DNA from: Acidobacteriota bacterium
GTDB taxonomy: Bacteria; Acidobacteriota; UBA6911
Direction of reading: 5' to 3'
NCBI GenBank assembly: GCA_023265215.1
Contig: JAHFUH010000323.1
Span: 1-6,452, forward strand
Length of the DNA: 6,452 nucleotides
Shown here: positions 1 through 5,756 of the stretch, one piece after another
Layout: the number at the start of each line of letters is the position of its first letter
How positions within the stretch are numbered: position 1 is the first letter of the stretch
Program-made: the position numbers and the translations under genes
Notes under the pieces: generated by a model
Told to the model about the DNA's origin: nothing
The model's input: the letters and a program-made list of their open reading frames with translations, nothing else
Database searches by the model: none

Positions 1-11
1 GAGGAAAGGTT

Positions 12-1211
12 TTGAAATACAATTTTGACGAGATCATTGACAGAAAGGACACGTTCAGCCTGAAGTGGGACTATGCTGAATTTCTGAAAACATACAGCTT
101 AACCGAACGCTTCGATGAAGAAACGATTCCGGTCCATACCGCGGATATGGATTTCCGATGTGCGCAACCGATCTCCGATGCGCTGAAAAAATTGGCAGAA
201 CACAATATTTACGGGTATACGGCTGTTTTCCCTTACGGCGCCGGTTTGAAGTATTATGAAGCGATTATCCGCTGGTTTAAGAAACGGCATGACTGGGCAA
301 TCCGGCCCGAAGAGATCGTTTATGTAAATGGAACCGTTGAGGCAGTGAAGCTGGCGATCCAGGCCTTCACGGAAAAGGGGAGCGGCGTTTTAATCAACAG
401 GCCGATTTATTCACCGTTTGCCATGGTGATACAGAAAGCCGGCAGAGTTGTCGTAAACAGCCAACTGCGCAATAACAACGGATATTACACGATTGATTTT
501 GAGGATTTTGAGGCAAAGGCGGCGGATACAAAAACAAGATTGTTTATTCTATGCCATCCGCACAATCCGACCGGAAGAATCTGGACGGATGAAGAACTCA
601 CTCGCATGGCCGCCATCTGCAAAAAGCACGGAGTCATCATTTTGGCAGATGAAATACACGGCGATCTCATCCGAAAGGATTTGGAATTTCATCCCTTGGC
701 GTCCGTAGCAGATCCGAAGGACATCCTCACTTGCACGGCAGTTAATAAAACATTCAATCTTGCCGGACTTCACGCTACCAATGTTGTTATTCAGGATCTA
801 AACCTAAGGATGAAGTTCGTGGATTCCATTGGCTGGATTACGCCCAATCCGTTTACGGTTGCAGCCGTTATTGCCGCCTACAATGAAGGAGAAGAATGGC
901 TTGAACAGCTCCGGGAATATCTCGACGGCAATATTGATTGGGTGCTGGATTTCCTTAAGAAAAAAATGCCCGATGTAAAATGCTTCCGTCCCGAAGGCAC
1001 CTATATAATGTGGATGGATTTCAGGGGATACGGGCTGTCGACCCAAGAAATCCACCGGAAAATTTATATGGATGCCAATGTAGTATTGGAAGGAGGAGCG
1101 CTCTTTGATCCTGATTGCGGCGGTGGATTCGAGCGCGTCTGCGTCCCGGCACCCCGAGCAGTGCTTGAAGAAGTTTTCGAACGCATTGCCAGACAATTCG
1201 AGGGGCTTTGA
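12..1211 (+). CDS. MalY/PatB-type PLP-dependent C-S beta-lyase (putative cystathionine beta-lyase)
   Basis: This 399-residue protein has the full layout of the MalY/PatB branch of fold-type I aminotransferases, cytosolic enzymes that split the C-S bond of cystathionine or cysteine-like substrates into a thiol, pyruvate and ammonia. Visible marks are the N-terminal FDEIIDRKDTFSLKWD block (5-20), TADMDF (43-48), the NPTGR loop (185-189), ADEIH with PLP-binding Asp213, NKTFNLAGL with the likely Schiff-base Lys246, and a C-terminal arginine pair (Arg375, Arg382) in the region that usually holds the substrate carboxylate. The length is normal for the family. The start is a TTG with GAGGAAAGG just upstream; the frame stays open to the window edge, but the N-terminus matches family starts. 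An Asn precedes the PLP lysine where many relatives have Ser. The exact substrate is not readable. Some relatives act mainly as aminotransferases or regulators, so malY or patB is not assigned. The same-strand permease downstream suggests a shared amino acid pathway (inference). Confidence 0.9.
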   Translation: MKYNFDEIIDRKDTFSLKWDYAEFLKTYSLTERFDEETIPVHTADMDFRCAQPISDALKKLAEHNIYGYTAVFPYGAGLKYYEAIIRWFKKRHDWAIRPEEIVYVNGTVEAVKLAIQAFTEKGSGVLINRPIYSPFAMVIQKAGRVVVNSQLRNNNGYYTIDFEDFEAKAADTKTRLFILCHPHNPTGRIWTDEELTRMAAICKKHGVIILADEIHGDLIRKDLEFHPLASVADPKDILTCTAVNKTFNLAGLHATNVVIQDLNLRMKFVDSIGWITPNPFTVAAVIAAYNEGEEWLEQLREYLDGNIDWVLDFLKKKMPDVKCFRPEGTYIMWMDFRGYGLSTQEIHRKIYMDANVVLEGGALFDPDCGGGFERVCVPAPRAVLEEVFERIARQFEGL

Positions 1212-1214
1212 ATA

Positions 1215-1256
1215 TATCCCGAATGCCGAAAAATATTCTTAATTCGCATTAGGGTA
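1215..1256 (+). other. Imperfect hairpin after the lyase gene
   Basis: Bases 1215-1226 and 1246-1256 form an interrupted stem: GAATGC-like pairing, one mismatch, a CCC/GGG run and two A-T pairs after a bulge. The loop is about 19 nt. No T-run follows, so it is not a standard intrinsic terminator. It may weaken read-through from the lyase, or it may be chance. Confidence 0.25.
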
Positions 1257-1263
1257 AACCGTC

Positions 1264-1272
1264 GCCTATGGC
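1264..1272. repeat. Left copy of 9-bp direct repeat GCCTATGGC
   Basis: GCCTATGGC occurs here and again at 1612-1620 in the same orientation, exactly outside the CTCGCTG/CAGCGAG ends of the palindromic element, and the match stops at 9 bp on both sides. This fits a target-site duplication. The word is itself almost self-complementary (GCC-TAT-GGC), so it could instead be the tip of the inverted repeat. Only the TAT centre tells them apart, and it favours direct repeats (9/9 against 6/9 inverted). Confidence 0.5.
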
Positions 1273-1611
1273 CTCGCTGTTACCCACAGGTGACACTGTG
1301 GGTTTGGATTGGCCCTCATTGCTCAGGATGCCGAATGAGGCCCGAAGGGCCGCCAGTGAATAGGCCCGGCCGTCAGGCCGGGATTAGGTTGTTGGTAGCG
1401 ATGAGCGCCAAAGGCGCGGCACTTTATGATGCGATTTCGTTTGAGTGCCGCGCTTTCAGCGCTCAATCAATCGAAATCGCCAACCCCGGCCGCAAGGCCG
1501 GGGCTATTCACTGACAGCCCTTCGCGGGCCTGAGCCGAACGAACATTTAGACTCTGGAGAATCGCCGTGATGCGTTATTTACCCACAGTGTCAACTGTGT
1601 CCTGCAGCGAG
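1273..1611. mobile_element. 339-bp near-palindromic, hairpin-rich element (MITE-like or structured RNA)
   Basis: The element has no convincing gene. Its ends are CTCGCTG (1273-1279) and CAGCGAG (1605-1611). A perfect 13-bp inverted repeat follows further in (1291-1303 with 1581-1593), then 7 bp (1321-1327 with 1529-1535), 10 bp (1354-1363 with 1504-1513) and 7 bp (1402-1408 with 1459-1465). All are nested in order, so the element reads as one large imperfect palindrome. Each arm also holds local hairpins: 1282-1303 (8 bp), 1339-1351, 1365-1382 (7 bp), 1405-1417, 1450-1462, 1484-1503 (8 bp with a GCAA loop), 1517-1529 and 1584-1599. Together with the 9-bp flanking repeat this fits a non-autonomous foldback element moved by a transposase elsewhere. 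A long structured RNA in the leader of the permease is the main alternative. I could not match it to a named family. Confidence 0.55.
1354..1513. other. Core fold of the palindromic element
   Basis: A perfect 10-bp pairing, CAGTGAATAG (1354-1363) with CTATTCACTG (1504-1513), closes a domain. Just inside each side is a GC-rich hairpin: CCCGGCC-GTCA-GGCCGGG (1365-1382) and CCCCGGCC-GCAA-GGCCGGGG (1484-1503). Deeper in, GCGATTTCG (1431-1439) can pair with CGAAATCGC (1472-1480), and GCGGCACT (1416-1423) with AGTGCCGC (1444-1451). Some of these pairings exclude each other. The stems are seen directly in the sequence; whether the fold exists as RNA or only as DNA symmetry is unknown. Confidence 0.5.
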
Positions 1612-1620
1612 GCCTATGGC
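1612..1620. repeat. Right copy of 9-bp direct repeat GCCTATGGC
   Basis: This is the partner of the copy at 1264-1272 and directly abuts the CAGCGAG end of the palindromic element. It is read as a possible 9-bp target-site duplication, with the same caution that the word is nearly self-complementary. Confidence 0.5.
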
Positions 1621-1654
1621 GGCGCGACTGAAAAAGGCTCTGCCCTTCCGGCGT

Positions 1655-1671
1655 GCGTCCCAGAGGGACGC
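1655..1671 (+). other. Perfect 7-bp hairpin in the permease leader
   Basis: GCGTCCC-AGA-GGGACGC forms a perfect stem with a three-base loop. It lies about 35 bp outside the right end of the palindromic element and about 85 bp before the permease start. No T-run follows. It resembles the hairpins inside the element and may be part of the same repeat-rich insertion. Confidence 0.4.
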
Positions 1672-1707
1672 CATCGGTTTGCTTACATCTTGGGGCTTCC
1701 TGATACC

Positions 1708-1731
1708 ACACACTCTGCTGGTGGAGTGTGT
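1708..1731 (+). promoter_or_regulatory. 8-bp hairpin just before the permease ribosome-binding site
   Basis: ACACACTC (1708-1715) pairs perfectly with GAGTGTGT (1724-1731) across an 8-base loop. The stem ends 13 bases before the GGAGGT site of the permease gene. Its position suggests an effect on translation or mRNA stability, but no known riboswitch pattern is visible and there is no T-run. Confidence 0.35.
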
Positions 1732-1744
1732 ATATTGGAATGGT

Positions 1745-1750
1745 GGAGGT
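1745..1750 (+). promoter_or_regulatory. Ribosome-binding site fixing the permease start
   Basis: GGAGGT lies 6 bases before ATG 1757. The same frame is open upstream to an ATG at 1616, but that codon falls within the element's flanking repeat and has no such site. The residues it would add do not look like a permease N-terminus. The start is therefore placed at 1757. Confidence 0.8.
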
Positions 1751-1756
1751 TGGAAG

Positions 1757-3115
1757 ATGGCGGGCAAGAAGAAGCTGAATTTTTTTGACATTCTCTGCAT
1801 CGGGATTGGCGGCACCATCGGTTCCGGCATCTTTATCCTGATGGGCTACGGCATCGCCTACACGGGACGTTCGGTTTCGGTTGCACTCATTTTGGGCAGT
1901 GTCGTAATGCTTCTGGCATACACGTACAATATTTTCCTGGTATCCATGTTTCCCTTCCGAGGCGGCGCCTACAGTCAGATGGCGTTGCTTTTCACTCCTA
2001 CTTTGACCGGCGTCAACGCCATTTTTCTTCTGCTTGTGGGATTCAGTCTTTCCATATACTCCACCGGTATTGTTTCGTACGCCGCAGCCATTTTCCCCGG
2101 GATTGAAGCATATTCAAAGCTCCTATCGGTTTTTATCTTAACGTTGTTTTTTGCAGTAGCCCTCCGAGGTTCGAAGTTTCTGGCTACGGTGCAAAATATC
2201 ATGGTCCTTATTCTTGTAGCCTCCATTCTTCTCTTCATCATCATGGGTTCAGCAAGAGTTCGGAGCGGATTTTTAAGCGGACCCGATTTCTTCTCTTCCG
2301 GCATCTCCGGTTTTCTCAGCGCGGTTGCTCTGATGGGTTTTGCCTGCCAGGGGGCGACCGGAGGCATTGCATTAACCGCCGACACAAAAAGGCCGACGAG
2401 AACGATCCCTTCGGCCATTTTGTGCACGACCGTTGTCGTAGCCGTCCTTTACTTTTTTATGGGCGTGGTGTCTTCCGGCGTTTTGCCGCTTAAACAAGTA
2501 ATTGGCAGCAACCTGTCGGTAGTTGCTAAAGAGATTTTCCCGAATTGGGCCTATGTTGTATTCATCCTCGGCGGCGCTGTGTTTGCCCTTGCAACATCCC
2601 TCGTTGCCGCTATTGTCGCGCTCGGGTATCCGATTTCCAAAATTGCAGAAGACGGCTGGCTTCCAAAAATATTTGCAAAGAAAACCAAGTCCGGGTATCC
2701 CTGGGCGACCCAGCTTACCTTTTACATTATTTCCCTGATTCCGATTCTTGCAGACATCAGCTTCAGTTCCATCGTTTCTTTGGTAATGATCCCGACGATG
2801 CTGATTGCGGCATACTGTAATCTGGCATGTATCAGGATACCGGCAAAATATCCGGGGCAATGGCAGAAAAGCATATTCCATATGCCGATGCCTCTTTTCG
2901 CCATCGTTATGAGCCTGAGCGCTGCCGCAGATCTTTTTGTTGCGTATTATGATTTCATTACGCGTAACTCTGCAGAAATGGTCGAGATTATTGCCGCCTT
3001 TCTCGCATGCGTTGTTTTAGCGATTTTCAGAATCAAAACCAAAGCGGTTGATGCCGACAAACTATTGGAGATAAAAAGGACTGTTGCGGAAGAAGCCGCA
3101 AGCGCGCAATCGTAA
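1757..3115 (+). CDS. APC-superfamily amino acid permease
   Basis: This 452-residue integral inner-membrane protein belongs to the amino acid/polyamine/organocation (APC) superfamily, which typically moves amino acids by proton or cation coupling or by exchange. The first membrane segment carries the hallmark GIGGTIGSGIF (16-26), the unwound substrate-binding helix of LeuT-fold carriers. A strongly hydrophobic protein follows with about twelve likely membrane spans. It includes the cytoplasmic ADTKRPTRTIPSAI stretch (208-221), matching the family E-x-K-x-P-x-R-x-IP pattern with Asp in place of Glu, and ISKIAEDGWLPKIFAK (293-308) before a later span. The C-terminal tail after about residue 427 is polar and helical. 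The substrate cannot be read. The same-strand C-S lyase upstream hints at a sulfur amino acid (inference). The 545-bp gap between them makes a single operon uncertain. No clear terminator follows on the + strand. Confidence 0.9.
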   Translation: MAGKKKLNFFDILCIGIGGTIGSGIFILMGYGIAYTGRSVSVALILGSVVMLLAYTYNIFLVSMFPFRGGAYSQMALLFTPTLTGVNAIFLLLVGFSLSIYSTGIVSYAAAIFPGIEAYSKLLSVFILTLFFAVALRGSKFLATVQNIMVLILVASILLFIIMGSARVRSGFLSGPDFFSSGISGFLSAVALMGFACQGATGGIALTADTKRPTRTIPSAILCTTVVVAVLYFFMGVVSSGVLPLKQVIGSNLSVVAKEIFPNWAYVVFILGGAVFALATSLVAAIVALGYPISKIAEDGWLPKIFAKKTKSGYPWATQLTFYIISLIPILADISFSSIVSLVMIPTMLIAAYCNLACIRIPAKYPGQWQKSIFHMPMPLFAIVMSLSAAADLFVAYYDFITRNSAEMVEIIAAFLACVVLAIFRIKTKAVDADKLLEIKRTVAEEAASAQS

Positions 3116-3187
3116 TTTCCGGGTGGCTGTTTTCTAATATTGGTCCGCAGTCCGAATCTAATATCTAAACAAAAATATTTAAAATTT

Positions 3188-3223
3188 AGAATATCGAATA
3201 AGGAATTTTTTGTTCGATATTCT
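3188..3223 (-). terminator. Hairpin between convergent genes, probable helicase terminator
   Basis: AGAATATCGAA (3188-3198) pairs perfectly with TTCGATATTCT (3213-3223) around a 14-base loop. Read on the minus strand it lies 44 bases after the helicase stop codon and is followed by a T-rich tract (AAATTTTAAATATTTTT). The stem is AT-rich and the tract is broken by A runs, so it is a weaker match than a classic terminator. On the plus strand there is no T-run after it. Confidence 0.5.
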
Positions 3224-3266
3224 GAGGTTCAAAAACACTATCGATCCAATTGTTATTCCCACGCAA

Positions 3267-4997
3267 TTACCCACGCTTCTTCTTTCGCGCTGCTTTCCTG
3301 GCGGCCTTTTTTATTTGCTTTGTGCTGTGCGGATTGTCGCTTTTGTTTCCGTTGTCCATGCGGGATATTTCCAACTGCCGGCCTGATACCCAAACTTTTT
3401 TCAGCAGCATGAAAACACCTTTGGGCATTCCTTCCGGCAGGTCCACGGTGCTGTAGTCCTCATATATATGAATTCGACCGATGTGCTCGCTGTCCAGTCC
3501 CGCCTCGTTGATAATGGCGCCAACTATATTCGCGGGTTTGACGTTGTGGATATGGCCCACTGCTATGCAAAATCTTTCCATCCCGGGTTCAACCGGTTCT
3601 TTCGTCATGCTGCGCTTTGTGCGCAGTTTTTCCTGGGGATGTTGTTTTGCGGATGTGAGCGCATGTTCTTTCGGTGTATCCGTCAACAGCAGTTCCTTGT
3701 CCCCTTGAACCATCTTGGCAAGCGCTGCCGCGACCTCCAGCGGCGGCGTATTATGCTCCCTGCAATACTGGTCCATCAAACCGGAATAAAATTCCGTCCG
3801 GCCTGCAGCCAGCGTATCCGTGATGCGCTGTTTGAAGCGGGCCATGCGCTGGTTGTTGATCGTCTCGGTGGACGGCAATTTCATCATGTCTATCTTCTGG
3901 CGCGTCGCCTTCTCGATGGCGGAAAGCATGTGCCGTTCGCGAGGAGCCACAAAAAGTATGGCATCTCCGCTGCGACCCGCCCTGCCTGTGCGGCCTACGC
4001 GATGCACATAGGATTCCGCATCATACGGGATATCGTAATTGATAACATGGCTGATACGGTCCACATCAAGGCCGCGGGCCGCCACATCGGTTGCCACCAG
4101 TATGTCCAGCTTACCTGATTTCAGCTGCTCTACGGTTCGTTCGCGCGTTTTTTGCGGGATATCTCCATTCAGCGGCGCACAGGAATAGCCGCGGGCTTCA
4201 AGTTTTTCGGCCAACTCGACGGTAATGGTTTTTGTCCGCACAAAAACGATAATGCCGTCGAACGGCTCCGATTCAAGTATCCTCGTCAGGGCATCCAGCT
4301 TATGCATGCCATCGACGAGCCAGAATCGATGCCGGATGGTGTCCGCTGTTGTCGTGCGCACTTTGATGGTGATCTCGATCGGATCCTGCAGGTGCTTCTG
4401 TGCAATCCGCCGGATTGCGGATGGAATCGTTGCGGAGAACAGGGTGATTTGACGGCCCGCAGGGGTCTGGTCCAGAATCCATTCCACGTCCTCGATAAAG
4501 CCCATGCGCAGCATTTCATCGGCTTCATCAAGCACCAGGCAGGTGATTGCTTTCAGCGATAGTGTTGTGCGACGAATGTGGTCCATGACGCGGCCGGGAG
4601 TTCCGACTACAACATGCACACCCCGCTTGAGTTGCCGAAGTTGAATATCGTAGCTCTGGCCGCCATACACGGGGAGGACATGAAATCCCTTCATGTGAGA
4701 CGCATAGCGCTGAAAGGCTTCTGCGACTTGAATCGCGAGCTCGCGCGTTGGTGTCAGGACAAGCACCTGCGGTTCAAGCCTCTTAAGATCAATCCTCGAT
4801 AGCAGCGGCAAAGCAAAAGCTGCGGTTTTGCCGGTGCCGGTCTGAGCTTGTCCCAGCACGTCCCTCCCCTCAAGCACCAGGGGAATTATTTGTGCCTGAA
4901 TCGGTGTGGGCGTTTCATACCCCACATCATTAAGGGCGTTCAGCACAGGCTTGATAAGATTAAGGCTTTGAAATCCGGGTGGTGTATCAGACGGCAT
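3267..4997 (-). CDS. deaD: DeaD/CsdA-type DEAD-box RNA helicase with DbpA-like RNA-binding domain
   Basis: This 576-residue ATP-dependent RNA helicase acts in the cytoplasm; relatives help ribosome assembly and unwind mRNA in the cold. All core motifs are intact: Q motif (Phe9, Gln34), Walker A AQTGTGKT (51-58), PTREL (83-87), GG (112-113), TPGR (133-136), DEAD (157-160), SAT (188-190), FVRT (252-255), ATDVAARGLD (302-311) and HRVGRTGR (332-339). A helical extension (about 350-440) is followed by a low-complexity linker, a DbpA-type RNA-binding domain (about 474-547, ERFCIAVG to LEISR) and a basic tail (KQIKKAARKAARKKKRG). The long arginine/glycine tail of E. coli DeaD is absent. The chosen ATG at 4997 has AAAGGAG six bases upstream. 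A GTG at 5027 would add ten residues but has no such site and would put the ribosome-binding site inside the coding region. The gene stands alone, convergent with the permease. Confidence 0.95.
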   Translation of the reverse strand: MPSDTPPGFQSLNLIKPVLNALNDVGYETPTPIQAQIIPLVLEGRDVLGQAQTGTGKTAAFALPLLSRIDLKRLEPQVLVLTPTRELAIQVAEAFQRYASHMKGFHVLPVYGGQSYDIQLRQLKRGVHVVVGTPGRVMDHIRRTTLSLKAITCLVLDEADEMLRMGFIEDVEWILDQTPAGRQITLFSATIPSAIRRIAQKHLQDPIEITIKVRTTTADTIRHRFWLVDGMHKLDALTRILESEPFDGIIVFVRTKTITVELAEKLEARGYSCAPLNGDIPQKTRERTVEQLKSGKLDILVATDVAARGLDVDRISHVINYDIPYDAESYVHRVGRTGRAGRSGDAILFVAPRERHMLSAIEKATRQKIDMMKLPSTETINNQRMARFKQRITDTLAAGRTEFYSGLMDQYCREHNTPPLEVAAALAKMVQGDKELLLTDTPKEHALTSAKQHPQEKLRTKRSMTKEPVEPGMERFCIAVGHIHNVKPANIVGAIINEAGLDSEHIGRIHIYEDYSTVDLPEGMPKGVFMLLKKVWVSGRQLEISRMDNGNKSDNPHSTKQIKKAARKAARKKKRG

Positions 4998-5003
4998 TGA
5001 AAA

Positions 5004-5010
5004 CTCCTTT
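5004..5010 (-). promoter_or_regulatory. Ribosome-binding site fixing the helicase start
   Basis: Read on the minus strand, AAAGGAG lies 6 bases before ATG 4997. This decides for that ATG over the in-frame GTG at 5027. Confidence 0.8.
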
Positions 5011-5047
5011 ACTTCATATTGTGTCACACGTCGCGCATTTTTAAGAA

Positions 5048-5053
5048 ATTATA
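5048..5053 (-). promoter_or_regulatory. Possible -10 box of the helicase promoter
   Basis: A perfect TATAAT reads on the minus strand about 50 bases before the helicase ATG, implying a leader of roughly 40-45 bases. At a 16-18 base spacing the -35 region (TATTAT-like) is poor, so the promoter call is tentative. Confidence 0.35.
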
Positions 5054-5240
5054 AGGGATAGAGCCAAGCAATAATATCTATTCAAAGGTTTCACGGTTCA
5101 GTGCGCAATTCAAATCAAATCCGCCGATGTCTACGGATTCCCACGCGCAAGACTGCGGTACTGCCGGGCCACGTCATGGATTTCCTGGGGACCACGCCGT
5201 CGGCCGGGATGGTGATTGCTGGGGAAATATGAGCTTTGGC
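5054..5240. other. Intergenic stretch without a recognisable gene
   Basis: I see no supported gene or RNA here. The part from about 5150 to 5215 is richer in GC than its surroundings and is open in more than one frame. On the plus strand a frame ends at the TGA near 5230, with residues such as LPGHVMDFLGTTPSAG. That may be a decayed gene fragment, but I recognise no family and there is no start with a ribosome-binding site. Confidence 0.3.
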
Positions 5241-5481
5241 GCAACTGTTTAGCCAATTTTCACAGTTTGTGGTGAATCTGGGATTGGCAAGGGAGATCAG
5301 GGTCGGATAGCAGCCGCAACAGAATCAGCGAGAGTGCTGATAGGATCGATGTTTCGGAGATGACGTATTCTAAAGATAGACATGAGAATCGCTTGAGTAT
5401 CAGCGCCACGCATCCAGCTTGTCCTCAATTATTGGCGATGATTTGTCCGGCAAATTCGTTTCTATTTGGCTAAACAGTTAC
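5241..5481 (-). mobile_element. Deletion remnant of an IS66-like insertion sequence with both ends kept
   Basis: The 16-bp ends, GCAACTGTTTAGCCAA (5241-5256) and GTAACTGTTTAGCCAA (5466-5481 read in reverse), match at 15 of 16 positions as inverted repeats. One end begins GTAA, as known IS66-family ends do. The minus strand between them holds a short frame that resembles the C-terminus of IS66-type transposases. Most of the transposase is missing, so this is an internally deleted copy. The adjoining 8-bp words (5233-5240 and 5482-5489) do not match, so no 8-bp target duplication survives. The family call rests on remembered patterns and could be wrong; the inverted ends are directly visible. 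Confidence 0.5.
5297..5413 (-). pseudogene. Transposase C-terminal fragment (IS66-like)
   Basis: Read from the ATG at 5413, this 38-codon frame begins MRGADTQAILMSIFRIRHLR and continues with NIDPISTLADSVAAAIRP before a TGA. The pattern GA-x-TQA-x-LMS-x-F-R, then xDP, resembles the last helices of IS66-type transposases (GAxTQAVLMSxFRTLKxRGHDP, from memory). Past the TGA the same frame continues SPLPIPDSPQTVKIG to a TAA at 5249-5251 inside the terminal repeat, and IS66-type proteins often end in an LPPLP-like tail. The TGA therefore looks like a later nonsense mutation. There is no ribosome-binding site, and expression is unlikely. Confidence 0.4.
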
Positions 5482-5565
5482 TGAAAATTATATCAACGGC
5501 GGCCGATGAACTACCCGCAGCGGTAATTCTCCTCACGTCCACAGTCGTATCTCTACCCATATAAA

Positions 5566-5585
5566 AATGCGTACTAGTATGCATT
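5566..5585. promoter_or_regulatory. 20-bp near-palindrome, possible operator
   Basis: AATGCGTACTAGTATGCATT is symmetric at 18 of 20 positions, centred on CTAG. The only break is one G/T pair. It lies about 170 bp before the DUF883-like gene. The form suits a dimeric regulator, but the distance is long and no regulator gene is in view. Confidence 0.3.
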
Positions 5586-5658
5586 GATCCCGTCGGCGCT
5601 GGGCAGTTAAATGCAAAGAAGGTAGGTTTTGTTTATAACAGTGGAGGACCATTGTTAA

Positions 5659-5688
5659 AACAGGGCGCCTGAGGCTTTCTTCCCTGTT
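5659..5688 (+). other. Small hairpin before the DUF883-like gene
   Basis: AACAGGG (5659-5665) pairs with CCCTGTT (5682-5688), and the loop contains a minor GCC-TGA-GGC stem. No T-run follows. It could be the end of an upstream transcript or chance. Confidence 0.25.
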
Positions 5689-5698
5689 AATGCATGTG

Positions 5699-5704
5699 TA
5701 TAAG
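5699..5704 (+). promoter_or_regulatory. Possible -10 box of the small membrane-protein operon
   Basis: TATAAG lies 52 bases before the ATG at 5757, with only a weak -35 (TTTCTT) at 17-base spacing. Family relatives are often under the general stress sigma factor, which tolerates poor -35 boxes, but that link is inference. Confidence 0.25.
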
Positions 5705-5756
5705 CTTTGAAAGTGTGGTGTACGCATAAATCCGTGCATGACGGAAAGGGGAAAAT

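Larger units (their letters stand above)
5482..5756 (+). other. Upstream region of the small membrane-protein operon
   Basis: No gene is supported here. The stretch holds a 20-bp near-palindrome (5566-5585), a small hairpin (5659-5688) and a possible -10 box (5699-5704), listed separately. An antisense frame that crosses the start of the following gene has no support and is treated as chance. Confidence 0.4.

Noticed and set aside
804..1196. 130-codon frame antisense to the lyase gene
   Set aside because: It is fully covered by a clear family gene on the other strand, so it is a shadow frame.
1290..1514. Open frame of 74 codons inside the palindromic element
   Set aside because: It follows the GC-rich hairpins, has no ribosome-binding site and gives a protein with no recognisable fold or family.
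1273..1611. Known large RNA classes (group II intron, HEARO/omega RNA, OLE, T-box or lysine riboswitch)
   Set aside because: I see no domain V-like hairpin, no associated nuclease gene, no T-box or riboswitch core and no terminator/antiterminator pair. A covariance-model search would be needed to exclude them fully.
1264..1620. CRISPR array
   Set aside because: The repeats are nested inverted pairs of different sequence, not a regularly spaced series of identical direct repeats.
1616..1756. N-terminal extension of the permease frame by 47 residues
   Set aside because: It begins inside the flanking repeat of the palindromic element and has no ribosome-binding site, while ATG 1757 has GGAGGT at the right spacing and gives a normal family N-terminus.
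3468..4118. 216-codon frame antisense to the helicase gene
   Set aside because: The helicase on the other strand has every motif intact; this frame is its mirror and shows no family features.
5150..5230. Possible decayed gene in the GC-richer part before the IS remnant
   Set aside because: Several frames are open over a short length, there is no start signal, and no family is recognisable.
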